Source of the DNA: a virus
Strand: one strand, 5' to 3'
Virus record (IMG/VR): IMGVR_UViG_3300020475_000001
Location: 1-33,676 of that record
Length of the DNA stretch: 33,676 nucleotides
The position numbers were made by a program, and so were the translations under genes. The notes beneath the pieces were generated by a model that worked only from the letters and a program-made list of their open reading frames with translations, made no database searches and was not told the origin of the DNA. Below, in pieces: positions 8,741-15,378 of the stretch (positions are counted from its first letter, which is position 1; every line of letters begins with the position of its first letter).

Positions 8741-9136
8741 TTATAATTTATAAAGTTTTAGCATTAAATGTAGATATTTATCATTTGAAGTTTGCTTAAA
8801 CATATCGCTACACATTTTCTTAAGTCTATCTATCTTAACTTCTCTTTTAAATTTTAGATCTTCTTGCTTTTGTTTTTCTTCCCATCTAATATCTTCCTTG
8901 ATAGACAATTCTTGTTTTTGTTTTTTTGTTGGTCTACCGATCATAATTATATCATTTGGTTCAAACATTCCTCCATTGTAAGAAACTCTCGATCCACATA
9001 CATGTACGTATCTTGATACTATTTTTTTAGATTTATATTTATTACGGTTTGTTAACCAATCATAAACCATAATAGTAACCCAAGTCCCTATTTCTAAATT
9101 GGAGTTTTTAGTTTGTAATTTTATTTCTTGTCTCAT
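8741..9136 (-). CDS. Hypothetical protein, 131 aa
   Basis: First gene after the non-coding RNA and promoter-like block. The N-terminal 65 residues are beta-rich ('GTWVTIMVYDWLTNRN', 'RYVHVCGSRVSYNGGMFEPN'), suggesting a small SH3-like barrel; the C-terminal half is a highly charged helix. No family recognised. Confidence 0.6.
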   Translation of the reverse strand: MRQEIKLQTKNSNLEIGTWVTIMVYDWLTNRNKYKSKKIVSRYVHVCGSRVSYNGGMFEPNDIIMIGRPTKKQKQELSIKEDIRWEEKQKQEDLKFKREVKIDRLKKMCSDMFKQTSNDKYLHLMLKLYKL

Positions 9137-9159
9137 TTTGTTTTAGCGTTTGATTATTA

Positions 9160-9232
9160 GTATGGTATAAATATAATAAACAATTGTTAACTAATATAAT
9201 TTCAAATGTTAAAGTTTTGTTAAAGTTTTGTT
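9160..9232 (-). promoter_or_regulatory. Promoter-like TTAAC repeat region D
   Basis: On the minus strand an 11-base unit AACAAAACTTT is repeated twice in tandem directly after the RNA terminator, followed by AACATTTGAAA and an A/T-rich stretch up to the 131-aa gene. Similar TTTAACA boxes occur just upstream of the RNA (9969-9998). A promoter for the 9.1-8.0 kb genes is likely; the exact -33/-7 boxes are not certain. Confidence 0.45.
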
Positions 9233-9272
9233 AAAAAAAAACCCCCTAGAGATCCGTGATCAATATGGGGGT
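9233..9272 (-). terminator. Rho-independent terminator of the 0.7-kb RNA
   Basis: A G/C stem ACCCCC (9272-9267) with GGGGGT (9246-9241) is followed on the minus strand by eight T. The 20-nt loop contains a small inner GATC-ACG-GATC hairpin. It marks the 3' end of the structured non-coding transcript. Confidence 0.88.
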
Positions 9273-9942
9273 CAAATATCTAATAGGCTGTCTGATGGAG
9301 GTATACGTTTTACCACTCTCGAGATTCGAATCTCTCACCATCGTCGTTACAAGATTAAGTCTTGACAAAAGACACGGTCCTCTTCCCGCTAAGGTTTCGC
9401 CCGACTGCCTACGAGTCTTTAAATATTTTAATAATATTATTATCTAGTTAGGTGCCTCTGTAGGTTATGAAGACGCGCATCATCTTTTTTAACCTCCCAG
9501 CTATGCGACTTGCCGGTTACAATCACAAGGTCTTTAATGGTTGGGTTTACAATGCGTACTTACATTGCAAAGAAACTTTTGATTTCTAGTTTCCCTTTAC
9601 CATCCGTTGCCCGAGTATACTCTTTTGTCTATGTCGAAATTATAATCTTGTTTAAGTAATTAACTTAATTTCATATAATTATCTGCGTGATGCTACTACA
9701 CTAACCCCCTTTGAAGAGGGTGAAGGAATTGCACCTCCGTTTCAGTATCCTTTTCCTCAAATATTAATGCCTTCCTAATGCGACATTGTTACTCGAAACA
9801 AATTTCCTAGATATATTCTGGATTGCTTAGATCGTTTGAATTATGATTCTCATCCTAAGTGTTTTAAAAGTCTCGCATTCGATGTTAATGACTTTCCAGT
9901 TTTTCAGTATTTTAATGAACATTTGTACATAAGTACATAGCT
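9233..9942 (-). ncRNA. Candidate large structured non-coding RNA (~700 nt)
   Basis: No convincing ORF exists on either strand across about 700 bases in an otherwise gap-free genome. A promoter-like TAAATTTG box lies at 9956-9949 and an intrinsic terminator at 9272-9233. Helices readable by eye include 9895-9890/9872-9867, 9859-9855/9830-9826, a 5-bp stem with the T-loop-like TGCAATT at 9738-9722, 9720-9705, nested 9680-9674/9644-9638 and 9668-9663/9657-9652, a three-way junction closed by ATGGT/ACCAT (9603-9599/9541-9537) with two inner hairpins, 9516-9512/9501-9497, 9495-9490/9467-9462, 9373-9369/9363-9359, and a 14-base palindrome with TTCGAA at 9334-9321. G+C is higher than the flanks. Size, phage location beside the terminase, and T-loop-like elements recall the ornate phage RNAs GOLLD and ROOL, but family membership cannot be shown here. 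Confidence 0.78.
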
Positions 9943-9948
9943 AATATA

Positions 9949-9998
9949 CAAATTTAGTTTAGTTTAAAGTGTTAAAGGAATGTTAAAGTTTTGTTAAA
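9949..9998 (-). promoter_or_regulatory. Promoter-like region C before the structured RNA
   Basis: Minus strand carries three TTTAAC boxes (within 9998-9960) and then TAAATTTG at 9956-9949, an exact match to the Bacteroidota -7 consensus TAnnTTTG. The expected transcription start is near 9942. An inverted TTTGTA...TACAAA pair (9952-9922) overlaps the start and could be an operator. Confidence 0.6.
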
Positions 9999-10001
9999 AT
10001 T

Positions 10002-11171
10002 CTAATATATATGATAAGAGCCTCGATGAGGATTATCTAATTGTGCGGTAATTGCATACCTCATTGCATCAATACAATGGTTATAAGCATCAATTGGTTT
10101 GTTTAATGTTTCACCATCTTTTGTTTGTAACCAAATATAATTTTGTAGTTCTTTGATCATGTTAACAGATCTACTAGTTATATATATTTCATTTTGATTT
10201 ATTAAGTTAATACCGTAAACAATACTATCTCTTCCTTTCATACATGGTAAAACCGTGTGCCCATAACTATTTAATTCAGCAATTGATTTTGGCTCTGCAC
10301 TATCCGCATATATTATATTGTCTACTTCATAACTCTTTAATAAAGCACTGATCTCAGTATTTAACATTCCTCTTTTATATATTACCTCATCAAAAATAAA
10401 GGAATCATTATATTTATACATTGCAATCAATGTTGTAGGATCGTTAGAATATCCCCAATCCATTCCATAACATAATAACCTAGCTTCATGAGGTAGATCT
10501 ATTTGTTTCCAATCTGGTATACATGCACCTTCTAAACTACCTATCTCACCTAAACCATAAACTGTCCACCAATTTTTCCAATAAGTAGAAGTTGTTGCTT
10601 TTAATCTTGCCTTCTCAATATCCTTTATTATTGTTTGTGGTAAAGCTTCATTATCTTTATATGTTAATTTAATAAAGTCTGTGTCTTCTGTGTTTTGTAA
10701 TTCAGTGTGTGCCCAGAAAGATGAGGTAGGATTAAAGTCAATCCATATAGTTTCATTAGTTCTTATTGCTAATTGATTATAGGCATCAAACGGAATATTG
10801 TTTGCTTCATTAACGTATAAAATATTTCTACGAGCTCCTCTTAATTTATCAGCTGATTCTATAGAAAAGAATTCTATATAACTACCATTTGTAAATTGAT
10901 ACTTTAATAAGCTTTTATTAAACATGCCGTCTATGTATCTATTAGTTGACATCATAATCTTTAAGAAGTCTTTTAAAGCACCTCTACGTAGATGAGGAAT
11001 AGATTCACTAACTATAGATATTTCTTTGTTAGAATTCTTAATTGCATGATCAATAAGTAATGGTATAATTCCAAAGGTTTTACCTGCAGATGTTCCACCT
11101 TGAACAACTCTATTACGTTTATTTAATTTACTAAGTTTCTTTATTGCTGTCGTTACAATAAAATCATTCAT
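10002..11171 (-). CDS. terL: Terminase large subunit
   Basis: 389 aa, DNA-packaging motor. The N-terminal ATPase shows Walker A 'QGGTSAGKT' (residues 24-32), a Walker B-like 'NILYVNEAN' (about 116-124) preceded by 'KLRGARR', and a coupling segment 'WIDFNPTS'. The C-terminal RNase H-like nuclease shows 'YGMDWGYSNDPT' (Asp238), 'NIIYADSAEP' (Asp290) and 'DAYNHCIDAMRYAI' (Asp361/Asp368). Length is at the short end of the family. Its start overlaps the small subunit by 8 nt; the structured RNA follows directly downstream, separated by a promoter-like block. Confidence 0.95.
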   Translation of the reverse strand: MNDFIVTTAIKKLSKLNKRNRVVQGGTSAGKTFGIIPLLIDHAIKNSNKEISIVSESIPHLRRGALKDFLKIMMSTNRYIDGMFNKSLLKYQFTNGSYIEFFSIESADKLRGARRNILYVNEANNIPFDAYNQLAIRTNETIWIDFNPTSSFWAHTELQNTEDTDFIKLTYKDNEALPQTIIKDIEKARLKATTSTYWKNWWTVYGLGEIGSLEGACIPDWKQIDLPHEARLLCYGMDWGYSNDPTTLIAMYKYNDSFIFDEVIYKRGMLNTEISALLKSYEVDNIIYADSAEPKSIAELNSYGHTVLPCMKGRDSIVYGINLINQNEIYITSRSVNMIKELQNYIWLQTKDGETLNKPIDAYNHCIDAMRYAITAQLDNPHRGSYHIY

Positions 11172-11400
11172 CTAATTGGAATAATGGTTGCTCTGAAGCT
11201 AGATTAATATCTTTTGTTTCTCTAGGTTTACCAGCAAAGTAATGATAAAATAATTGTACATATTTAAAATCACCAGATTCAATACCTTCTTCAAGAGCTC
11301 TAAATGCTTTGCCTTCTAACGGACCAAGCTTTTCAATTAACTGTATCTCCTCAGCTTTTGATTTCCTACCTGAACCTTCTCTTTTACCACCTCTACTCAT
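11164..11400 (-). CDS. terS: Terminase small subunit
   Basis: 78 aa. The basic Gly-rich N-terminus 'MSRGGKREGSGRKSKAEE' is typical of small terminase subunits in this phage type, followed by helices ('EKLGPLEGKAFRALEEGI') and an acidic tail. It would bind the packaging start site and present DNA to the large subunit, with which it overlaps by 8 nt. It is shorter than lambda-type small subunits. Confidence 0.8.
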   Translation of the reverse strand: MSRGGKREGSGRKSKAEEIQLIEKLGPLEGKAFRALEEGIESGDFKYVQLFYHYFAGKPRETKDINLASEQPLFQLDE

Positions 11401-11503
11401 CCTCTTTGTTTGTGTATATTACCCATGAAATAACGTATGCTCCTATTGCTATTGTAATACATATCGGGCATGGGTGTAATGCTGCTATTCCTATTAAATT
11501 CAT
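11393..11503 (-). CDS. Small membrane peptide with HPCPIC motif, 36 aa
   Basis: A single hydrophobic helix ('CITIAIGAYVISWVIY') after an N-terminal 'HPCPIC' Cys pair. Its stop overlaps the terminase small-subunit start by a few bases, which suggests translational coupling. No family known; the CxxC could bind metal or form a disulfide. Confidence 0.5.
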   Translation of the reverse strand: MNLIGIAALHPCPICITIAIGAYVISWVIYTNKEDE

Positions 11504-11548
11504 TTTGAAAAAAATTGATTAATCAAATACTTTTTTATATAACAATGT

Positions 11549-11998
11549 TTATTTCTTTTTGTTAAGTATATCAACAATCGCTGAAACTCTACATTCTACA
11601 TTTGTTATTTCTTCTTCTGGTATTTTAGTAATAATGTCAAATAGCTTTTTATATTTATTGCTTACAGCGTATTTACATAGTTCTAAATATTTATGATTTA
11701 ATAGATCATATTTTTGTTGTAAAGGTAATCTATCTTTTTCAGTTAGTTCTACGTATATTTTATATATAGGATCTTTATATTCTTTTAATGTAGGAAAAAC
11801 TGTTTTTATACCGTGTAATACTGATGCGTGATTTCTATTTACTGTTTTAGCTATCTCATGTAATTTCATGTTGGTTAGATCTCTGCATAGTTTATAATAG
11901 ATTGCTCTCGCATATACATGTTTTCTATCTCTCGTATTTGTTTTTATATCAATATTTAATCTTTGATTTATTTTATTTTTAATACTCTCGCTTGTCAT
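11549..11998 (-). CDS. DnaA domain IV-like DNA-binding protein
   Basis: 149 aa. Residues about 26-72 match the C-terminal DNA-binding domain of DnaA: 'ARAIYYKLCRDLTNMKLHEI' then 'NRNHASVLHGIK', which corresponds to the DnaA signature region that reads DnaA boxes. The AAA+ ATPase of DnaA is absent, and the C-terminal half is a charged helical region. It may bind phage or host origin-type sites, as replication initiator or regulator. Position just upstream of the terminase genes also allows a packaging or transcription role. Overlaps the previous gene by 20 nt. Confidence 0.72.
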   Translation of the reverse strand: MTSESIKNKINQRLNIDIKTNTRDRKHVYARAIYYKLCRDLTNMKLHEIAKTVNRNHASVLHGIKTVFPTLKEYKDPIYKIYVELTEKDRLPLQQKYDLLNHKYLELCKYAVSNKYKKLFDIITKIPEEEITNVECRVSAIVDILNKKK

Positions 11999-12278
11999 AA
12001 TTAATTTTTATATTATCTGTTTGTTCATCTAAACACAGATAGGTTATTATTTGATAAAGTGTAAAAAACTTTATATGATCAATGGCTTTATAAATTCCAG
12101 CACATTCCATATATAATTCCTTTTTCTCATATTCTTCTAGCATTATCATTACATGCTCCAATGGTTCTCCTCTTTCAACTTCATAAATAACTAACAAATA
12201 ATATTCGTCTATTATTTTATTAGCTAATGTCGATCTCTTGTTGTTGTAAGTCTCTCGCTTTAATGTAACACGAATCAT
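11979..12278 (-). CDS. Hypothetical helical protein, 99 aa
   Basis: Charged, mostly helical protein. It overlaps the upstream nuclease-like gene by 59 nt, unusually long here, so the true start may lie downstream (no ATG until residue 44). Overlaps the DnaA-like gene by 20 nt. No family recognised. Confidence 0.5.
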   Translation of the reverse strand: MIRVTLKRETYNNKRSTLANKIIDEYYLLVIYEVERGEPLEHVMIMLEEYEKKELYMECAGIYKAIDHIKFFTLYQIITYLCLDEQTDNIKINYDKREY

Positions 12279-12639
12279 TTATAAAAGATTTATTTATATT
12301 ATCTAATATATCTTCTCTGTTTTTTATTGGTTCTATGTATGCGTGATTATTTTTTAGTTGAATAAATACATAAAAATAAGAATTTAAATGATCATCTATT
12401 TTATCTAAAGAACAATTAAAAGTATAACTTTTTTTGCTAGTAGTTTTAATTTGATAAGTATATCCTTTCTCGTCTGAAAAATCTATCTGTTGGTATTCTC
12501 TATCTGCTTTCTGTTTAAATAATTGCTCATCTTCAAATGTTCTTTTAAACCACAACTTAAATATTTGTTCTCCTATATAACCTACTGACTGGTGATCAAG
12601 GTTTTCAGGTATTCTAATTTTAGCTAAATATCTTCTCAT
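12220..12639 (-). CDS. PD-(D/E)XK nuclease-like protein
   Basis: 139 aa. A helix with Glu ('GYIGEQIFKLWFKR', Glu24) is followed by 'QQIDFSDEKGYTYQIKTTSK', which fits the restriction-endonuclease-like core D-x(n)-(Q/E)xK with Gln in the E position, as in several resolvase and repair enzymes. A later beta-strand 'YFYVFIQLKNNHAYIEPI' fits the fold. Substrate unknown. It starts in an ATGA overlap with mazG, tying it to the nucleotide-modification operon. Active-site spacing was judged by eye. Confidence 0.5.
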   Translation of the reverse strand: MRRYLAKIRIPENLDHQSVGYIGEQIFKLWFKRTFEDEQLFKQKADREYQQIDFSDEKGYTYQIKTTSKKSYTFNCSLDKIDDHLNSYFYVFIQLKNNHAYIEPIKNREDILDNINKSFINDSCYIKARDLQQQEIDIS

Positions 12640-12965
12640 TCTGTTCCTGCAATTATGTGATCGCTTTCTTTTGTTTGTTTAACAAATGTTCCATTGATCA
12701 TAACTCCTTTTCTATTTCTTATTTCTAAATAAGCTGTTAAAATACAGTCTTCGATACTTAAACCTTTCATGTGAGCAAGGTTAGTTAATACAACTACTAT
12801 ATCGCCTATAGAATCTATGATCTCATCTCTATCGTCTTTTAATAAAGCTTTAGCTAATTCTCCAGCCTCTTCTTGAAATTTTACGTATTGAGTATGAGGA
12901 TTTCCTTTTTTATATAAGCTACGTTCTTGAGCCCATAATCTAATTAATTCAAATGTTTTTTCCAT
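12636..12965 (-). CDS. MazG-like nucleotide pyrophosphohydrolase
   Basis: 109 aa from ATG 12965, which lies inside the last codons of the thymidylate-synthase-like gene; an upstream ATG at 13025 would add 20 residues that look like non-coding shadow. The metal-binding motif of the all-alpha NTP pyrophosphatases is present: 'EEAGELAKALL' (Glu32, Glu33, Glu36) and 'DEIIDSIGDIVV' (Glu48, Asp51). The family hydrolyses (d)NTPs to monophosphates. Here it may remove the unmodified dNTP or feed monophosphate to the adjacent hydroxymethylase-like enzyme. Confidence 0.82.
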   Translation of the reverse strand: MEKTFELIRLWAQERSLYKKGNPHTQYVKFQEEAGELAKALLKDDRDEIIDSIGDIVVVLTNLAHMKGLSIEDCILTAYLEIRNRKGVMINGTFVKQTKESDHIIAGTE

Positions 12966-13590
12966 AATGTCTAGGGTATAAATGTAAATTTTGTGCAAAA
13001 TGTGTATATTCTCCTTGTATCGCATTTAAGTCTTCGCACATTGACTGATGCAATTTAATAAAACAATAAGCGTCATTACAAAAACCAAACCATAAATCGT
13101 TGCTACGCATAATAACTGACATGTGCAGGATTCTAGGATCTGTTTTAAAATAAAATTGTATTGCTAAAGTGCAAGGTGTATCTTTCTGGTATTCTTCCCA
13201 TTCTTTGCCATCGTATATTGTTATAACAGCTCTTCTCGAATACCTATTTCTTTGTAACTCTTCAACCACATAACGATATTGATCGTTTCTCCACCATTGC
13301 CAACCATAATTAGAATTGACATTTCCATTCTCATCCATGTGATCATACCAAATTTTAGCGCATTTAGCTATGTCCTCTGCATTTCTATTACCTGAAACAT
13401 ACCAAATCCATTCCTGTTCAGCATAACTAGTCTTGAACTTTCTTTCAGGTGTTTTAACAACAAGCTTACTAGTATCTTTTATTGTAAAGCATTCGTTATA
13501 AACAGCTTTTGTTTTACCTGGATTTTCAGGTAAAGAATCTATTTTTTTATATAAAGACTCGAAAGCTTCAGTTACATCTTTATAAATCAT
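12949..13590 (-). CDS. Thymidylate synthase-like enzyme (possible dCMP hydroxymethylase)
   Basis: 213 aa. Family marks in order: 'NVNSNYGWQWW' (91-100, YG of the nucleotide site), 'SRRAVI' (118-123, phosphate Arg), catalytic Cys140 in 'KDTPCTLAIQF', 'MRSNDLWFGFCND' (161-173) and the C-terminal 'NLHLYPRH' (201-208). Counting from RSxD to the usual 'GLPFN', the position of E. coli Asn177, which selects dUMP, holds Asp173. Asp there is found in T4 dCMP hydroxymethylase, so a dCMP substrate and a hydroxymethyl product are predicted; ordinary dTMP synthesis is less likely. It is shorter than cellular enzymes. The start overlaps the PLP-enzyme stop (ATGA). Confidence 0.85.
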   Translation of the reverse strand: MIYKDVTEAFESLYKKIDSLPENPGKTKAVYNECFTIKDTSKLVVKTPERKFKTSYAEQEWIWYVSGNRNAEDIAKCAKIWYDHMDENGNVNSNYGWQWWRNDQYRYVVEELQRNRYSRRAVITIYDGKEWEEYQKDTPCTLAIQFYFKTDPRILHMSVIMRSNDLWFGFCNDAYCFIKLHQSMCEDLNAIQGEYTHFAQNLHLYPRHYGKNI

Positions 13591-14480
13591 ATTTTTAAAT
13601 CTTTTAAATCATTCCAATCTCTATATGAATTGATCTTACTTTTATCAATAACAGGTTCTTTAGCGTTACCAGCTACACTAAAAAACCAGTCTCCTTGTTT
13701 ACCATGTTTACACATGTAATGCCAGCCTTTAGAATCATAGCTTGATTCACAATCAAATTTATCTGGTATTAAATCCGACAGACTGTTAAAGGGCTTATGA
13801 TAACTGTAGAACTCGGCTCGCCCTAATTCGCCTTGTTGTATATTTCTCGCAACCGCTACCGCTTTAAATTCAGTATCTGGCAAAGCTATTTGTAATGACC
13901 TTTGTAAAACACCTGTACTTATCACGCTCCACATTGTCTTAGGTTTATCTTTGTCTTTAAAATAATCATAAATAACTTTTACTCCTCCTGCAATAACCAA
14001 CGGATGATTTAATCCTAACGGTATAAAGAAAGCATTTACTTTTTTAGCATATTCTTTAGCATACTTATTAGCATTTGGCATAGCCGCTATTCTAGCAAAC
14101 TTAGCTTCAGCTCCTAACTCGATACATAAAGCTTGGTGATCACTAACTTCTTTAGAAGCAGGCATTACTAAAGTGAGTTTCATGTCGTACTTTTTACACA
14201 ACCAAGCTAATGAAATACCTGCAAACCCTCTTCTAGGTTGAACATAAACAACGTGATTTACTTTTATATCTTTTAGATGCTGCATGAAAAATTCACCTGA
14301 TCTTGCTTTGTAACCAACTTCACATGATTCAGATTCATCAATAACGTTGAACCCGTTTACATCTTTAACTACAAAAGGATCAAAAGATGATTTAAAATCT
14401 TCAGTCAACATTAAGTATTGATCAAGACCAAATAAGTTTAGATCTTTATTCTCTATATATTTTTGTTTATTTAAAAACAC
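13587..14480 (-). CDS. PLP-dependent enzyme (fold type II-like)
   Basis: 297 aa. 'EVGYKARSGEFFMQHL' (55-69) resembles the 'SFKxRG' PLP-lysine site of cysteine-synthase/threonine-deaminase type enzymes, making Lys58 the likely Schiff base. 'VQPRRGFAGISLAWLCKKY' replaces the usual SSGNxGxxLA helix, followed by 'LTLVMPASKEVSDHQALCIELG' as in 'vvmP......K...l...GA'. The C-terminal Gly-rich phosphate loop is not clear. PLP enzymes occur in phage clusters that hypermodify pyrimidines, where they rework or attach amino-acid groups. Its place between the aGPT-like and TS-like genes, overlapping both, supports that role. Confidence 0.72.
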   Translation of the reverse strand: MFLNKQKYIENKDLNLFGLDQYLMLTEDFKSSFDPFVVKDVNGFNVIDESESCEVGYKARSGEFFMQHLKDIKVNHVVYVQPRRGFAGISLAWLCKKYDMKLTLVMPASKEVSDHQALCIELGAEAKFARIAAMPNANKYAKEYAKKVNAFFIPLGLNHPLVIAGGVKVIYDYFKDKDKPKTMWSVISTGVLQRSLQIALPDTEFKAVAVARNIQQGELGRAEFYSYHKPFNSLSDLIPDKFDCESSYDSKGWHYMCKHGKQGDWFFSVAGNAKEPVIDKSKINSYRDWNDLKDLKI

Positions 14481-15378
14481 TGTTATAATATTTTATGCCG
14501 TTATTATATTCTACATGATGCTTACTCTGAAAATTGTTTTTGTATCTTATAAAATCACATGCTACATCTTCCATATCATACTTCTGACTAAAGTTACCTG
14601 TTAAATTACACAAAAATTCTAATGCATCATTAGTTGATTTTAAATTACTGCCTAGTCCTTTTCTATCTGGAAATATTAATTTTAAACATTTTCTAGCATT
14701 TGAACCAACATAAACATGACTATTTCTTGGTATTATTTTAGGATAATATTCTGCTAAATCCATAGCGAAAGCACATAGGACAAAATTCTGTCTTTTATAA
14801 CCTCTCCTTAACAACCATTCATTACCTAGATCTACAATTTCATAGATTTCTAATCCCCACATATTATCTAAAATATAAGTAACTAATTGCTTACTGTCTT
14901 CTATAATAAAATTTCTTAATCCTTTTGGAATCATAGGTAGTAAATAACCCTTGTTGTCGCTGAATTTTCTTACAGGTAAATCTTCTATCCATTGATCAAA
15001 GGTGAATCTGTTATTTATTAAGCTATCAACTACCCAGAAATTACCGAATCCATGTGTTGAAAAAGGTTTAGCTGTTTTAGGCTTGTAATTTATACCGCTA
15101 CCACATAACCTAAACAAATAACATAAAAGCATAAAATCAAAATCATTAAGACCGACATGCTTAAAGTAATTACCATTTCCTTTAGGATCATTTTCACCGT
15201 GAATTAACGCTTCTAAAAAACTACTAAAAGCAGCATATCTACGATTTACAACATCATATATTGGTACGTGCCAAATTAGATCATCATCAATATCTTCTTT
15301 AGTCCAGTCGTAACCTTCGTAAAGTCTTTGCTGATTAAGCTTTGCTTTGTTATAATAAAGTTGGAACTCTTCTATCAT
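14467..15378 (-). CDS. aGPT-pyrophosphorylase-like (base hypermodification)
   Basis: 303 aa. The segment 'FMLLCYLFRLCGSGINY' (82-98) and 'HGFGNFWVVDSL' (109-120), followed by helical 'WLLRRGYKRQNFVLCAFAMD', resembles the alpha-glutamyl/putrescinyl thymine pyrophosphorylase group, enzymes related to DNA glycosylases that attach amines or amino acids to pyrophosphate-activated hydroxymethyl pyrimidines in phage DNA. The assignment is from memory of the family pattern. Context strengthens it: neighbours are a PLP enzyme and a TS/hydroxymethylase. Alternative: another helical glycosylase-like protein. Overlaps both neighbours by 14-29 nt. Confidence 0.55.
   Translation of the reverse strand: MIEEFQLYYNKAKLNQQRLYEGYDWTKEDIDDDLIWHVPIYDVVNRRYAAFSSFLEALIHGENDPKGNGNYFKHVGLNDFDFMLLCYLFRLCGSGINYKPKTAKPFSTHGFGNFWVVDSLINNRFTFDQWIEDLPVRKFSDNKGYLLPMIPKGLRNFIIEDSKQLVTYILDNMWGLEIYEIVDLGNEWLLRRGYKRQNFVLCAFAMDLAEYYPKIIPRNSHVYVGSNARKCLKLIFPDRKGLGSNLKSTNDALEFLCNLTGNFSQKYDMEDVACDFIRYKNNFQSKHHVEYNNGIKYYNSVFK

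Noticed and set aside
9280-9420. tRNA gene suggested by GATTCGAATC and a TTTGTCA loop
   Set aside because: The arms cannot be assembled into a cloverleaf: the T-stem pairs need a 6- or 8-nt loop, and no 7-bp acceptor stem closes it on either strand.
9256-9447. 63-aa plus-strand ORF inside the RNA region
   Set aside because: No neighbour, no leader, poor composition, opposite to every other gene, and it runs through palindromes and the terminator stem of the RNA.
9705-9790. tRNA with T-arm GGAGG-TGCAATT-CCTTC
   Set aside because: The T-arm is good, but no matching acceptor 5' strand, D-arm or anticodon arm lies at the right distance; treated as a T-loop of the larger RNA.
9233-9942. Group I or II intron, tmRNA or RNase P RNA
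   Set aside because: It lies between, not within, genes; no domain V, P/Q/R/S cores, tag ORF or RNase P core motif was recognised. A model search would be decisive.
12966-13025. Longer N-terminus of MazG from ATG 13025
   Set aside because: The extra 20 residues lie wholly within the TS-like gene in another frame and do not fit the MazG fold; ATG 12965 is the family-like start.
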